DNA of 64,000 bases from Blastobasis lacticolella (lineage: Eukaryota > Arthropoda > Insecta > Lepidoptera > Blastobasidae), in assembly GCA_905147135.1 (NCBI GenBank), contig LR990042.1, forward strand, positions 10,097,545-10,161,544, read 5' to 3'. The translations under genes and the position numbers were made by a program. Each line of letters opens with the position of its first letter. The first letter of the stretch is position 1. Below the pieces are notes generated by a model. The model was not told the origin of the DNA. It searched no databases and saw nothing but the letters and a program-made list of their open reading frames with translations. Below, one piece after another: positions 13,501 to 27,900 of the stretch.

Positions 13501-13679
13501 CTGGTCTCTGTACCTATGTATGTGTCAAACATTCTTCTAAGTCAAAGTGCTATGGCAGCAGCTATGGCTTATGCTGATCGTGACCCCCTTGCGAGACTTC
13601 TCATGGCATAGGTAACGTGCGTCGTTACTGTTGTTATTATGGTTTATGATTATTTCTTTTTATTTATATTATAAATATT

Positions 13680-13937
13680 GGCCGTATGGCGTGTCGATAC
13701 AGAAGAATAGCACCAATCCCTTACACTAGGGGGTGTCGTATAAAGCGACTAATGTTTTAGAGGCTAAAGATCTATAGTCTCCATAAACTGGAAAATGGGC
13801 AGCAGCGTTTTTCATTGTTATATTTATAGCACTGCGATTTCCAACTCACCTGCCAAGCGTGATGATTATTGCAATATCCTCTTTTGTGGGAGAGGCCCTA
13901 AGTCCTGCTGGACTGATAATTGGCTGTGATGATAGAA
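13680..13937 (+). repeat. Repeat family C, near full-length copy
   Basis: It begins GCCGTATGGCGTGTCGATAC, continues through GAATAGCACCAATCCC and ACTGGAAAATGGGCAGCAGC, and ends at GGCTGTGATGATAG. The sequence matches 43537-43802 throughout. This retroposon-like family ends in GATGATGATG and has no coding frame of its own. A 31-kb-distant fragment of only its end is at 28599-28646. Confidence 0.8.
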
Positions 13938-14290
13938 ATGTATCTGCTGTGCCGTATGATTTAGTTATAAATGCTTTTATTTTATTTATAAGAAATTGTA
14001 CAATGAGTATCCAGTGCCTCGATCACGTACTCGCTGCAATATTAAGTACGAACCGTAGCACTATTGATTTGCAAGCAAACTTTGTTATCAGCTCTGTTGC
14101 ATAGAGTTGGTCTGTTTATTGCTGAAGTTTCCAGTGACGCTAAACGCGTGTGAGATGTGTTTCCGAATAATGACAATTCTGTAGTGTATCTAAGTTGATA
14201 ATAGTTTCAACCTTATACTATAACCTAAGTAGTTTTGAAGTTTGCTGCAGAATTTGAGAGTGAACTATCGTTTTAAGACTTTTGTGGTTA

Positions 14291-14450
14291 CTAATCACAC
14301 TTATTTTGGGTTTGTTATCACGGTTAGTATTGTTTTTACATTGCAGTCTACTCGTAAATATGTCGTATGCAACTGCGTCGAAATATTGAGGTAAAAACAA
14401 TACTACCTAACCGTGGTAATTTACCCGATAATATGTGTAGTGACAGTGTG
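14291..14450. mobile_element. MITE candidate, family 2 copy 2, long inverted arms
   Basis: The arms are roughly 45 bp and imperfect: CACGGTTAGTATTGTTTTTA on the left is mirrored by AAAAACAATACTACCTAACC on the right, and outer CAC/GTG ends follow. The centre, ATGCAACTGCGTCGAAATAT, is shared with the shorter copy at 4570-4675. Non-coding. Confidence 0.7.
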
Positions 14451-15723
14451 GTCTATTTAGGGAGTAGCTGTCCGGTTCGACTTCATTTGCGTGGTGTCCT
14501 ACCTCAATAACCTTATCGTACATCTATCCTACACCTTCCCTAAGTTCCGCAACTAGTTGCAATGTAGGAATTACTATTCTGTGTACGCAACTGGTAATCG
14601 CTCTCCATTGTGTCTCGACGCTTATTTCGCATTACGCCGTATAGCCAAAATTTTATATTCACAACTTTTACGCCCAATACTAATATTACTATCAAATTAT
14701 GGCCGCTCAAGGGAAGTGCCACTTCATATTTACGATCCATTCGGATACTTTTATGGAGGCTGAAACTACTCACGGTTTATGGCATTGTTAGCGCCAGCCC
14801 ATGTCATCCACTCCACTTCAAAGTGTGAACGATCACTCACTGACTTTGTAGTCTGATGAGTTATGTCATGCCTTTTTATCGATGCCAATGTTACGTTGCA
14901 TGATTTGTTTTACGTTCGTGGGTCGTGAGTTCGACAAAGGACTAAGGTTGGTGTCAAGTGATGTGCTCTAACGCGCTTGCGTACGCGACGAAGTATTTTA
15001 TCATCGTTAAAACGACTTTGTTTACAGCCAGACGTACTCGACACGTCGCTGAAACTTCGATTTCCGACCCAGATGTGAATTGACTTTAGTTTACAGTGCC
15101 CGCGGTTTTCGCCCGCGCGCAGTTCGGATCTTTGTAAACATTCGGAATACTGCGTGGTATTATTATTTTTCCGAGACGTGAAGTAGCCTAGGTTACTCGG
15201 GAGTAATGTATTCAGACTTATTTTTAAAACTTTTATCGCGCGTACTCCATGATCATAGAGATCACTGATCAGTGAAAATATTTGTCAAGACTATTCAAGC
15301 AAGCCCAAAATCGACGGGGTTACCATGCGTAGTTTAGCAATTCCTATGGCTACCTTCCATCTTCATCATCAGATATATCATATATATCATCCTAATAGTA
15401 TCATAACATTGCATTGTCACCGAATTTACATGAGTTTGCAAAATTTCAGCTCAATCGGAAATCGAGGAATGGGTCAAATTTAACTAGCCACATTTTATTG
15501 TGAACAGAAATAGGGACATGTGAAACTAAATAAAGGCTTACAAATCGTTGATGTCATGGGCGACAGTTCCATTCGGTGGTCTATATGATAATTTGTTACT
15601 TAGTACAAACATTTTCGGTCGTTCGCTCTCAGAGTAGAGTTCGAGTTATTAAGTTAGTAAGCCCTATCCTATATTGTTCATTTATTAGTAGAGATCTAAA
15701 TCGTACCTTCTCTATCTTTGCAG

Positions 15724-15933
15724 GTCGTTCTGAACCTGGCATCGTACCTTCTATAGTGGGGTTCACCAAGGACTCCGTTGCTCAGGACTCCGACCGGCTG
15801 GCTCCCGGTGACAGAATCTGCAGTGTCAACGGCATATCTACAGCGAGGCTTACCAACGACGAAGTTCTCAGGCTATTGGACAATGTTGAGGAGAGGGCGT
15901 CGCTGGAAGTCGAGTATTATATGCCTAATTATG
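15724..15933 (+). CDS. Grip: Grip exon: PDZ1 (C-terminal two thirds)
   Basis: The exon follows TCTTTGCAG and ends at a GTGAGT donor. It enters at codon position 2 and leaves after position 1. It encodes residues 1-70 of the recoverable protein, with the PDZ signatures [11 protein letters not shown] and NDEVLRLL and a strand ending [17 protein letters not shown]1 of vertebrates has the same GD...I..VNGI, HDEII.LL and LEVEYELP pattern. The preceding exon, which should carry the carboxylate-binding GLGF-type loop, was not found, so the gene is 5' incomplete here. A MITE begins 41 bases after the donor. Confidence 0.9.
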
Positions 15934-18900
15934 GTGAGTGGGAATGTCAACTATGTTAATAACTATCTACAGAGCGCGCGCGAGTTCATGTCCATCGGGC
16001 CCGACCGCCTAATTCGAACGGATTATGCGTCGTTATCTCACTTCGTTCAAACCGCAACCGAGTGAGATGGCGATGTATCGAGCCTTCAATAATTGCTACC
16101 CGAATTACTTAAGCGGGCGTGCCCGCTGGACATAAACTCGTGCGCGCACAGTATTAGGTATAGGTGAAGCCAAGTGTAAGTTACCTACTGCCTATTATCA
16201 AATCTACGGTTTTTTTTGTCATACGGTAGGCAAACAGGCAAGCGGGCCACCTGATGGAAAGTGGTCACCACTGGTCGCCTATAGACATGGAGCACTGGAA
16301 ATCTTACTCACCGGCAGAAACATAATACTATTTAAAAGAGTATTATTTAGCTGCGATATTCTGTAAGGTCGAGGTACTTCCCCAGTCGGGCGGCTCCAAT
16401 TCGATCGAGATACCCCGCTATGCCCTACCTCTCTTAAAACAGTTGCAAGCTATTGTCACGCCCCAACTTATAGAACTTATGTTTCTAAATCATGCGGATA
16501 CTCCCAACCCACCTCGGTATATACATAGCACCTACTACGGTGCTATGCTAGTCGGCGGTAAGTACTTAATGCACATCGGCTAGTTTTGGATTCGTATTTA
16601 GTATTACGCTTGTGACAGAGACGACGCACAACGAAGAAAAACTAGCCGTTTTGCGATTTTATTTACCGCCAACACTCACAGTTTTTAACGCACTTAAAAA
16701 ACTTAGTTGTAAATCGTTTAATTTTTTTTTACATTTAGTCAAGACAGGCATTTGACCGCCATCTCACCTGTTGGTAAGTTGGAAGTGGCTGGTGTTGGTA
16801 TTTTTACCTATTAAGTTACAAACACAAAAACATTTTTTTAAACAAAATAAGTGAATATTTAGGCCTCATCTTATTAAAAATCTGAAATAGCCCATACACT
16901 ACAGGACGGCTTTCAGATATCGGCCTTAAATTTTAAAAAGATTAGGAAATTTTGTTATTTATACCTGTTAGGTACGCATAGTCTACCTACCTAGTCTAAA
17001 CATTTTTCATTTTATCATTTATCACAGATAACATTTCGGATTTGTAATAATGTGAAACGGATTTAATAACATAACACATAAGTAATTTAACTTGATTTAT
17101 TAGGTAGGCACATAAAACAGCTACAGCTTTACAAATATTTATTTTTTATAATTTGCAGATTTACTTACTAAGTTACTTATTAAATTTTTCGGTTTCTTGG
17201 AACTCACTTCTCTGTAATACGAAAAAGCACCTGAAATAAGTAGAAAAATAATTCAAAACAAAAAGCCACTTGCGTCGCTGGCTACTAATGGAAACCTTTA
17301 AAATTAGATTTAGTAACATAATTTTTAAATTGAATTCTTGTTCAGTAAGATGTTTCCTTATCATTAATCTTAACTTTTTGTCATTTTCCTTAAGGAGACT
17401 TCAGTTATCTAAAAGGATAAGTCCTAAATTCTAATAAAGTGATTGTACTTGAGTTAATTTTCTTGTTCTTTATGTATTTATTTGATTTTGTAATTTTTTA
17501 TAATTGTTATGACTATGTAGTTATCATTTATAATAAGATGAGGAGCGTCGGAGCGAAGTGATTAACCATTATCCAATCTAGTCATGTTCCATTGGTAGCA
17601 GGGTCACGGAGGTCAAATTGTTTCACTGTAATTATTCGATCTGCCAAATTCTGCATCATGGTCAATGCGGACCCCGGGCCGGATGAGGTTCACCGTATTA
17701 TAACTACTCGTGTCGCACATAAGTCGACTAAAGATATTTATAATGTATTTGTCTTGACACTAAAAGCAGCAGCAGACATATTGGCTTCCAGACTAGCGAA
17801 CATTTTCAATCGTTGTATAACAGAAGGTGTGTTCCCATCCGCATTAAAATTAAGCCGAATATCGCCTTTGTTTGAGGGCAAAGATAGCAGAGAAAATATA
17901 GACGGGTATAGGCCTGTCGCGATAATCCCAATGATAGCGAAGGTCGCTCAGTATGGTCTATCTGAGCCATAGGCATGGCAAGGGGGGTTCAGGGGGTTCA
18001 AACCCCCCCGAAATCATTTCACACCGCCTTCTGTACGCGTAATCGCTCGTGTGCCGCAGGATACCTCTGCAAGGCCATATTTTAAATCTTACAAAATTCT
18101 AACGCTTCCATCTTTGGTTATCTTTCAAACGGCATTATGTGTGAGGAATAATCTCGCCCTCTCTAAGGGAACGAGGATGTCCACTCATACAATACTCGCA
18201 ACAAGACGGACTTCGCACCTATTCCACGCAGACTGGCAAAGTCAAATAAAATAGTCTACGTAATGGGCCCGAAAGTGTATAATCGTATTCCTAACTCCAT
18301 AATCGAGGCTACCAGTGACTGTGTCTTTAAAATAAAACTAAAGTGGCTAATTTAGCCAACGTTTTACAAGCTTGAGGATTTTTTGACTTAGATTTTTTAT
18401 TTAAGATTAATAAGTATTATTAAAATAATGACTTAATTTATTACAATCAAATGTAATGCGAATTTTTATTTAGAAATGGACATTTGAATTTGATTTCATT
18501 ATTTATTTTTTAAATTACTTATTGTTCAAGATGACTTGTGATAAGTACAAAATTATTGTTTGTGTGACATTTAATAATTATTAATTTATGTACTTACTAC
18601 AATTAATGTAATTTGTGACATTTTTATAACTTTAACAACTGACATGTAATGAATATTACCATTTAATAAATATTACATTGAATATTATTTTTATATATTC
18701 GTCTATTTAAGACGAATCAAAGCTCGGTTTAGGAGCTTAGAGCACCAAACCTGCTATTTGGAAATGGAAATCAGCATTTACTATTGTGTATTTTCAACAT
18801 TGCGCCCAGTATCGCCAACGGCACGTTGTCAACGGCAGCTAGGCGGCTTCTATGAATACCTCTTGAAAGATCTGAAGCCATATTCCAAATAAACAATGTA

Positions 18901-21900
18901 GTCGGGACTTTATTTTACGTCCAAATAGTAAAAGCGAGAAATTTCCTTTCGATCCGTCGCGTGGACACCAACAGAGGCTGTAGTTAAAAAGATTTATAAA
19001 AGTTTTGGCCATGACAAGGGATGTAAGGAATGTGATGCAATCATTTGCAACGGCATCCACCGAGACGCCGCACGCCAGCCGCCGAGCTGCATTTGACAGG
19101 TGCCGTTCGTTTATTATGAGCTCTCAAAGTGTGGATATTATAACTAAACTTAAGCAATTTGATTGAGGCTCAAGTCTCACAGTGTCCGCTGTTATGGAAC
19201 GTTTTAACATAGGTACATACCTCTCCCGTACATACCTCTCCGTGTATCCCGTAGGGATAGGCATTGCCACACCACAGCGCAAACTAGGTAGGTATGTGGT
19301 GTTTCAATAAAAAGCGGCTGTGGATACACAGAGGGGTTTAAGTGGATAGGGTCCTTTTCGGGTAATCCCGCATATCCTCGTCACAACCCTGGGCTTCGAT
19401 TCTGGTACGGAAATCGTCTCAGTTACAGTAACAATACAATTCCATCGCATGTCAAACGTGTGATTGTTATTCAAATGACAGAGGTTGAGTTGCAACTTTC
19501 ATGAGTTCGAACTTTTTCACAATTCGTTTTCTGGTATTTTAGTTCCATTATAGTTTTATATGGCTGTCGGTACTCCAATAAATAAATAAATTACTAAGTT
19601 GCATCTTTCTTAGTTGCCAAAGTGCCTTCAATTCTGTCAATGAAAAATTGTCAAAGGTCGAACAATGATTTAACTGCAATTTAACTGGGATGATGCTGGG
19701 ACTGACTCGATACCTCGACGTAGTTATAGTAACATCACAGTTACATTGCAACATAATTACAAATGCATTGCACACCAGAATTGGTACCCTGGGTAAGGTC
19801 ATATCTTCCAAAGATTCGCCATCTTAAAAAAAAATTTGCATTGTCTGTAGCAGTCATCATTCACTGCCTGTAAACGTAGATCAGAGCATATCGTGTTCTT
19901 TAACCCTAATATTCTTGTAAACGTGTCCACTTGCATTGTATTCCCATAATTCAAATATTTTTTCGTAGACAGTTACTCTCTTTCGTATCAAGGAAATAAT
20001 ATATTTGGCGATCCTCATATATTTGTCTTCCGTCGGCAACGATAAATCTTGGAGTCGGCCGAGACGCATGAATGCGGCTCTTCCTGAGACAAATATAATA
20101 TAATACTAACTGTTTTGCTGCGGTTTCGCCCGTGTTCAAGTCAAGACATCGTTGCCCTTTGTCCTAGTACAAAAGTTCCTTAATTAGACATGAATACAGA
20201 AATACCTCATTAAAAAAGAAATCACAGGACAGATATTTAATAAAATCGGTGTCTTTTGAAATTATACAAAGGCACCAATTACGGTACTAAATCGAAAAAA
20301 AGTTTAGATTAAATGTAGGAAAGTTTTGTCTTTTTTACAATCCGAAATTAACCTTTCCGTGTAACCTTGCCTAGACATATTGTCGTATCCCTCCACCCAC
20401 AGTGACCTGGCCAGTGATTACATTATTACCTAATCGTTTCATTCTAATCTTCATAGAAATATAGGTAAATGTAATTACACTTATTATATCTATTTTAACT
20501 GCAAGTTCGGAAGCAATTGAATAATAAATAAATAATGATTTACTGTTTTCCTAGGCGAATATCCCGTAAGTTTTAGAGATATCAAATACGGTTTTAATTT
20601 TATATCTAAATTACGTTAACTAATAAATATAATAAATATTAATTAGTATATAATATTTGAATTAAAAATTATATAAATAATTTGTAATTCAAATATTTAA
20701 AGGTTTTTGGCCTTTCTTAGAATATTTGGGAAATAATTGCCTGGGCACGCATAACAATTACACAATTTTTTACGATCTTCCCATACTGTTTTATTTTTAA
20801 AACAAATACATACTCACTAAATATATTTCAGCTTTCATTTGGATTTATACCAGATATTGTTTTCTTTCGTCAGCCTCCCAAAACTCCTTGTACATCACCA
20901 CGAAGCTAGCAGAGGTTCCAGTTGAGAAGATCAGTGGATCCCTCGGCATCACAATCAGAGGAGGTCTCCCGGAGAACTCTGCTCCGAGTGCAGACCTGGT
21001 TCTGAACAGCAGATCTTTGGATGCTCAGCCCTTGGTGGTGACCCACATAAGGCCTGGTGGAGCGGCATATAACACTTCCAGGATAAAGCCTGGAGACAGA
21101 TTGCTCAAGGTTGACCATGTAAGTAACATTGATAATTAAATGTTGAATATATTACCGCCCAAACTACATAGTTTATTCTAACCATGTTATAATAAACATG
21201 ACGCTTTTACATACTTCGTTCAGTAATCATCATTTGGATTAGGTAATTATTATTTCTAATATTCGGTGTTGATACCTACATATTTCACACTCACTCCTCG
21301 AAAATTCATTTAATTGCCTATTGTGCATAAAAAGAAATTGCACCTGCATAGGTACAGTTAGTAAACAGAGAACTGAATTATGTTGCGATTTTCTCTTTTT
21401 CTTTAGCTTAAAATACGTACTTTATTCTCTGTTATCAGGAAATAAAATGTCAGTACGAACGTTGTTTGTTGCACCATATTAAAATATTAAACTTCCCGAA
21501 AAATAAAATACACGATGAATTCGAAAAGCAGCTGTACGAGCATATTGCACTTCAATAACGAACATGTGTAGGATGTATGCACTGATATTGATACCTTTGT
21601 CCGCAGATATCGCTCACAAACAAAACACTATCTGAAGTCCATCAGATACTGCAGAACTGTCCGCAAGTAACGAGTCTGACAATAGAGTACGATGTATCAA
21701 TAATGGAATCTGTGAAACTAGCTACTGGGCCCCTTCTTATAGAAATCGAGAGGCCATGCAATGAAGATCTAGGTATATTTCTAACAAACCAGAGGTGTTC
21801 TGATGACGTATACAGCTCTGGTTCAGACACCTACCAGAGGGTTGGGAGTTGCAACGCTATTTATATCGACAGCATTCTTCCGGCAAGTATAAGCGACAGG

Positions 21901-24900
21901 TAAGATTTTAATTGTTAACAAAAAACTATGTATGAATAATAATAATAATGTACCTAATGTATGTTAAAAAGAGATTGACAGTTAGCACTATCCATGAGGT
22001 GGGCTGTCTGATTATTTGTCGCTACTTATCTACCAATTACGAGTTAACTACAATAACGCGAAAAGCTTGTAGTTGATTGTTATAGCGTTGAATTTAAAAA
22101 CAAAAGATAACAAACATTTATTGCTTTAAACACCTTTAGGTACATAAAGACTACTACATGAAATGAATAAACAAAATAGAGAAATAATATAAAAACAGAA
22201 CACCATTTCAGGGTGTTATCAGAGTTAAGTCCTGAAATGAATTGAAGATAGTAGTTTTAACTGACGCATTTATACATAACAGATATGTACCTACAGATAC
22301 AGCAAATACCTACATACTACCTAGTAATACCAAACAGAATTTAAAGCGTCCTATTCGCAAATGAACAGGTACCCGTAGAGGATTAAGACGTATCAAATTC
22401 ACCGGCGGTAACGTAAGCCGCTGAGGCGATATGATAGGCGCCTACGTGATGGGCCACCGAAACACGATTACCCCGGCAACTGTTCTATCGACCGTGGTTC
22501 TAGACACGGTTGCAAAATACCCGGAAACCTCTACCGTTTACCCCGTTGGAGATATTTCTAAGGCTTACAGAAATAATATTAGATTACAAAGAAACATTAA
22601 AAGTTAGGCGAAGATTTTCGTGTGATCATCCACTAAAGTCTAATAGTGAAATATTGTGGATGGTTATACAAATATACCTACATAGGTACATAGGGACACT
22701 GTAGTCTGTCCTAACTAAAGATAGTGAACATAGTGCATAGACGGAGCCTCAACAATTTGTCACAACTCTATACAAATTACTCAATGTCATACAAAAAGCT
22801 ATATAGTACATTAAATAACTAAAGCAATCAAATTTGACAATAACAGTGGTTATGGAGGGGTATTTGACAACTTTTAGCCATCCCATTTGGACACGTTACA
22901 TGCACCATTATAAAAAGAAACAATAAATAGATTGTGACTTTTATGCCTCTATTGGTCCTAACACAACTCAACTCTAGCGTCTATAGAAGCACAGAATATC
23001 TACACTAACGTAATTAGAAGTCAAAATTTTATTCTTGCCACCTTGAACTTTTTTTATGTTTTCCTATGTTCTCTTTCCAATTTCGCCAATCTTCTTTTAT
23101 CTATCATTAGATACAGATGTACGCAAAAGCATTTTAGAGAATACGAGACACAAAATATAACGTCATATATTATAGGTAGTGCTAAAACTACGCAAAACAA
23201 AAGAACATTAGTCGGCAGCCAACACCTACATCGGTGACCGGGGTCTAAAAAGGTATCATTGAGTGTTTTATATTATGATGGCCTTTGTAGACCCCTTGAT
23301 CACCATGGACACAGACTAGACAGATAAAAAAAAGTTGTTAATTATATGGACTGTTGTCTGTTTTACTCTTGTATTCGTTCTCTATATGATACTTCATTAC
23401 GCTATTTTACAAACAGGACAATCATTAAACTAATGTTACTCGAAGAATCTCATCTCACCTTGGTGATAATGTCCTGGTTGTGCCCTTGCGCCCAAGAGCT
23501 CGAGGTCCGCCTTGACCATGATTCAGGATTTGGCAGATCAGGTAATTACAGCGAGCGACTGCCATCTGACCTCCGTGACCTTGTTAATGGGAGAACCTAA
23601 CGAGATTGGATCATGGTTACGTATTCAGTAGGAATTTCAAACATAAAGTGCAGGTTTCATCGCGATGTTTTCCCTCACAGTAAGTGCATCGTTTAGTGTT
23701 CAACTAATGTACATAAGACAGAAAAGAGTCATTGGTACATGGCGGCACTAGAGTTCGAACCAAATACCACGGGATACGAGTAAGACCCCTTAACTATTAA
23801 GTCACCGATGCTCTAAAAAGAATGGTTTGTGTTGTAGGGTCACATCAAAATTATTGGAAAATTGCTCTATTGGTCACGCAATTACAGAGTGTGTGCCGAC
23901 AGTCCTTCGGCCACCCTCGTGACAATCGCACGCGTACCTAATTAATCACTACAGTAAATGTAGTAATTGCATTAACGTAATTAAAAAGCAAGTTTGAAAC
24001 TCATTTATTTCTTTTACTTAAACCTTCTGATCCTGTAGTAAAGACATTCTAATAGTAGACCTCACATAAAGCTCATAAAGCTAACAGTATTAATTAATTA
24101 ATATACAATTAGATAGGTACCTAAATAAGAACTCCAGTAGTTCATTAACGGTACCAAAAAAAACATAATCTCTCTCCTCTTTCTCTGATTTAATTTACAC
24201 AACATGTCTACAATGGCGTCGCTTAATTCTCTCCAATCACCCCCATTTTCCAGTAATTTAGCTCCGCTGGTAATCGCATTCTGTCCCTTTCACATAAAAC
24301 CTAGGACACAATTGATAGACAAACATGTCTAAAATTTTCTCATTGGTACTAAATATTGTAAACTCTCACAAATGCTTTATTTATTAAGAATTTTTTGAAT
24401 GATTTGTTATTTTCAATAGTTGTTAGTGTAAAATAATAGCCATTCAGTTCAAAATTTGTACCATCTCGGACCAAATAAGAAATAAAGATGGCGCGCTGTC
24501 AACAGTGATATGAGGCCGGTTTCGTAAACATGTATGCATCACGTAGTTTGGTTATCAATGCGTGCGTGTGACCGTGTGTGTACACAGAGAATGGCGTAGT
24601 TTTACTTATTTGGTCTGAGGATAACATGTCAAAACAATCCACCTACTTACAGCTTGGTAAAAAAAATTAACCGTTGTGATAGATCGAAGAACTGCTTTGT
24701 TTATAAATCATTGGATGATGATAGTAGCGCCTTCATTTTTTGCAAACTTTTTTCCCACGCTGTACGCTCATTGAGGATCCAATTCAGATTTAAAATTCCC
24801 AATTACCCCGCAATGAAATTTGAATAACCATTCCGGAGGTATCTTTTGATCGCTGATTGGGCTGATTGGAGCGGTCTGCATGGTAAACATCAATTTACTT

Positions 24901-27900
24901 TGCATTACCCTTCCTCGAATTATTAGAGTCTGAGCAAAAATCATTTAAGGCCGGTACCGAAGACTTTCTGTGTCCTTTCCCAATGAAATTCTGTTTCGTT
25001 ATCGCACGGAATTCCATTTAAGGCTCCAAATAAAGTTTCATTTTTTATTTCCACAATCGTGTTTTGCATGTGTATCTAGTAGTTAAGTTTTGATATTTTT
25101 TATTTGGATTTGATTCCGATGAGATCTGGAATTAAAGGTAGATCCGAATATAGATCCGATGGTAGATATTTCAGTAGCAAAAGATCAGTTTCCTTGGAGG
25201 AAAAACATTCTTTCTTAAGACATTCAAAGAGTTCTTTACCCCTTATCTAGATTATAGACTAAACAAGCGAGCTACAAAAGCTCTAAGCTCTCTCTGAGAA
25301 CAATTAGGTATGCGTGGGGTGGCGGCGTGGGATTTGCGTGTAGTTACAACTAGATAGCAAATGTTTATTATGCGGTGTTTATTTATGCGCCAACCGTATT
25401 TATTTTTAAAGATATTGTTTGTAACTTAATTAATTACAAATACATACGTTAATTATTTTTACCCCTAATCAATTTAATTAAAACGACAACAAGAATAATG
25501 AGTAAGTTCAAAACATCGATAATATTAATCTAAAGTCCAGTCATTAAAAATCGATAAGGCATGACCTTTTCTCCTTATTGTAACCTCAGCTTTACTTTCG
25601 CTAACTACTCCCAGGGCGTTTCTTTATTAGATCGACCATTCGGACTGAACATTTTCTTTTATAGAAAGAGAAATTGTTGTTAATTACAAGTTTGCGCAGT
25701 GCAGAACTGTTTCATTTTTTCTTTATGTTATTCAGACAAAGGTTAGAGTATTCAGACATGCAGGTTTATGATTTATTAACTTTGGTAAGTATGTAACTCG
25801 GAGTTGGTTAGGTTTTCATTTGCTTTTACAGCACAGTAATAAGATTTGTTAGAACTCTACGAGCAAGGGGGCTAGCTAGTAAATACGATTAAAATATCAC
25901 TAGATCTAATAAATGAAAAGAAATAATAGATTCGATATAGTTACAATAAAAATAATGGAACAAATACAAATGCAAAAAATTAAATAAAACAAGTTTTTAC
26001 GATTTTCTTTTAAATCATTAATTTAAGCCAGGCAATGGCGACAAATATGTATGCGTTTATAGGACAGACTAAAATGATCAACCTGGAGATACATACAATC
26101 TATCTAAATAATTATGTGCTAACAAGCAAATTAGTTACCTAACGTGATCATATAGTATCTAACATCACCCCGATAATGCTCGCTTACCAACTATACAACC
26201 TATCTAACCCTAAGTCTAATGAACACCAGCCTAAACTAAAAGAATACATTGTCATACACTACAGAATCTACTACTGGGAGTGGTTGCCACTCGCGACTTT
26301 ATTCGCATGATCCAGTACAATATCAGCAAAAAAATCCTACTCTATCTACTAATCTATGATCTATGTCATGATCATTGTGTAATGCTATTAAATCTATGGA
26401 GTAAAAGTAAAGAACAACTCTATAGTCCTTGTGAGTAAAACTACAAACGGCCAGGACATTCATGTAACTTTGAAAATGCAGTCGTTCCACAATCAACCAA
26501 ATTTCATTTGCAATCAACTCGGCAATTCAATTGCACAACCGTAGACATTAAATGCTGGTTTCATTCATATTCCTAAATTCAGATTTGCCCACCTCATCTC
26601 TTTGAAGCAAAACGTGGTATTAAGGCTACGAAAGGATTCGTTAATTCCTCTGATTGCAAGCTAAGAACTAAGAAATGTCTCCGAGACTAAGTAAAGCTTA
26701 ACGCTCTCGACTTAAGCTGACTGGAGAGAGTCTGCTGCAGAATTAAAGGCAATCGGTTGGGAGAAAGGTTTTGTTTTGTTAACTACGGACATCTTGGTTC
26801 TTGTGTTGCGACTAATACGTAAATATCCGGTACTGAGTTACATATCAAGCGTACTAAACTAACATCGCTTGGGTTGTTATTGTATTTATTATTTTCTGTA
26901 TGAGTTCGGTTTCACTTCGATGAAAATTCTGAACTCACAACGTGGGTACTTACTTTCGAATATAATACTCGAAAGTAAGTACCCCCGTAATCTACTTTGA
27001 TGATTTATTTCATCGATGGGTCGTTACTTCGAGAAGTAAAACTAATCAATAATAAAGGTATTATAACTTTTTATATTAACTTTCCTTTACTTTTCGAGGT
27101 AACGACCCTTCGATGAAATTAACCATCGGGACCTTTCGAGGTAATATATTAAACCTCTTAACTACGGGGTATATTAATAAGTATAACACCTCTAGATTGC
27201 GCTTAGTTGAGTACGATTTACTAATTCGGCCACAGATTAGAAAAAAGTTACGTACGAGCCTGGAGAGGGAGACCGTTTCGCACTTTGCGGCTAATCGAAC
27301 TTTAGCACAGCAATGAGCTCGACACTCTTTAGGTACCTTCTAATACCGTTAACAAAGCGAGGTTGACGATTATCATTTTCTGAGGACCCTGAGACCAGTT
27401 AAACAGTCTCAGGAGCCCCTTGGCTTCCGTGACGTAATAAAACCAAGTTTAGAATTACCTATCTATAGCTGATATTTTTGTTCAGTACCTATTTGTGTTT
27501 AGTAATAACAAATTATTATTACTGTTTATTCTCTACCGAAACTGGAGTTTCGTAACTAGTTACGAGCGACTCATGGCGCGCTTATTTAACACGTCACTAT
27601 TACAACCAAAGCTAAACGTAGTTCGTGAGATAGAATGCAACACTTAAATTACGCTTACAGATGTGGAGCCTTACATCCTGGTGACCAGCTGTTGGCTTTC
27701 GATGACCACATCATAGATGGCAATAACTACACGGCTGAAGAAGTGATGTGTTACTTGGAAAATTGCGAGCCAGGGTTCACGAGGCTTCATGTGGCGCCGA
27801 GGCATGTTATAGCAAACATGGGAAGATACACTAGAGGTTAGTAAAAAAAACTAATTGATTTTGCAACTTCAGTTCCGACAAGGCTTTTCAAGCGCTTTTA

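Larger units (their letters stand above)
12373..15723. other. Non-coding DNA before the first Grip exon found
   Basis: It contains two copies of repeat family C, a MITE (14291-14450) and a CpG-richer patch at about 14880-15180. I searched for the missing PDZ1 start (a GLGF-like loop followed by a phase-1 donor) and did not see it. The remainder shows nothing I can name. Confidence 0.5.
15934..20873. other. Grip intron (PDZ1-PDZ2), 4.9 kb
   Basis: It holds a MITE (15974-16147), a dispersed repeat (16209-16440) and a degraded LINE (17590-18372). From 18373 to 20873 I see AT-rich sequence with a small CATACCTCTCC tandem near 19216-19242 and no coding signal. Confidence 0.75.
21900..27660. other. 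Grip intron within PDZ3, 5.8 kb
   Basis: It contains an unclassified dispersed repeat (22735-22920), a foldback (23240-23295), a SINE (23451-23814), a MITE (24465-24619) and two nested palindromes (26944-27118). The other parts are AT-rich and show no splice-flanked coding frame I can recognise. Confidence 0.75.

Noticed and set aside
20906..21118. Minus-strand open frame over the PDZ2 exon
   Set aside because: Shadow of the Grip coding strand, as is the one at 21642-21830.
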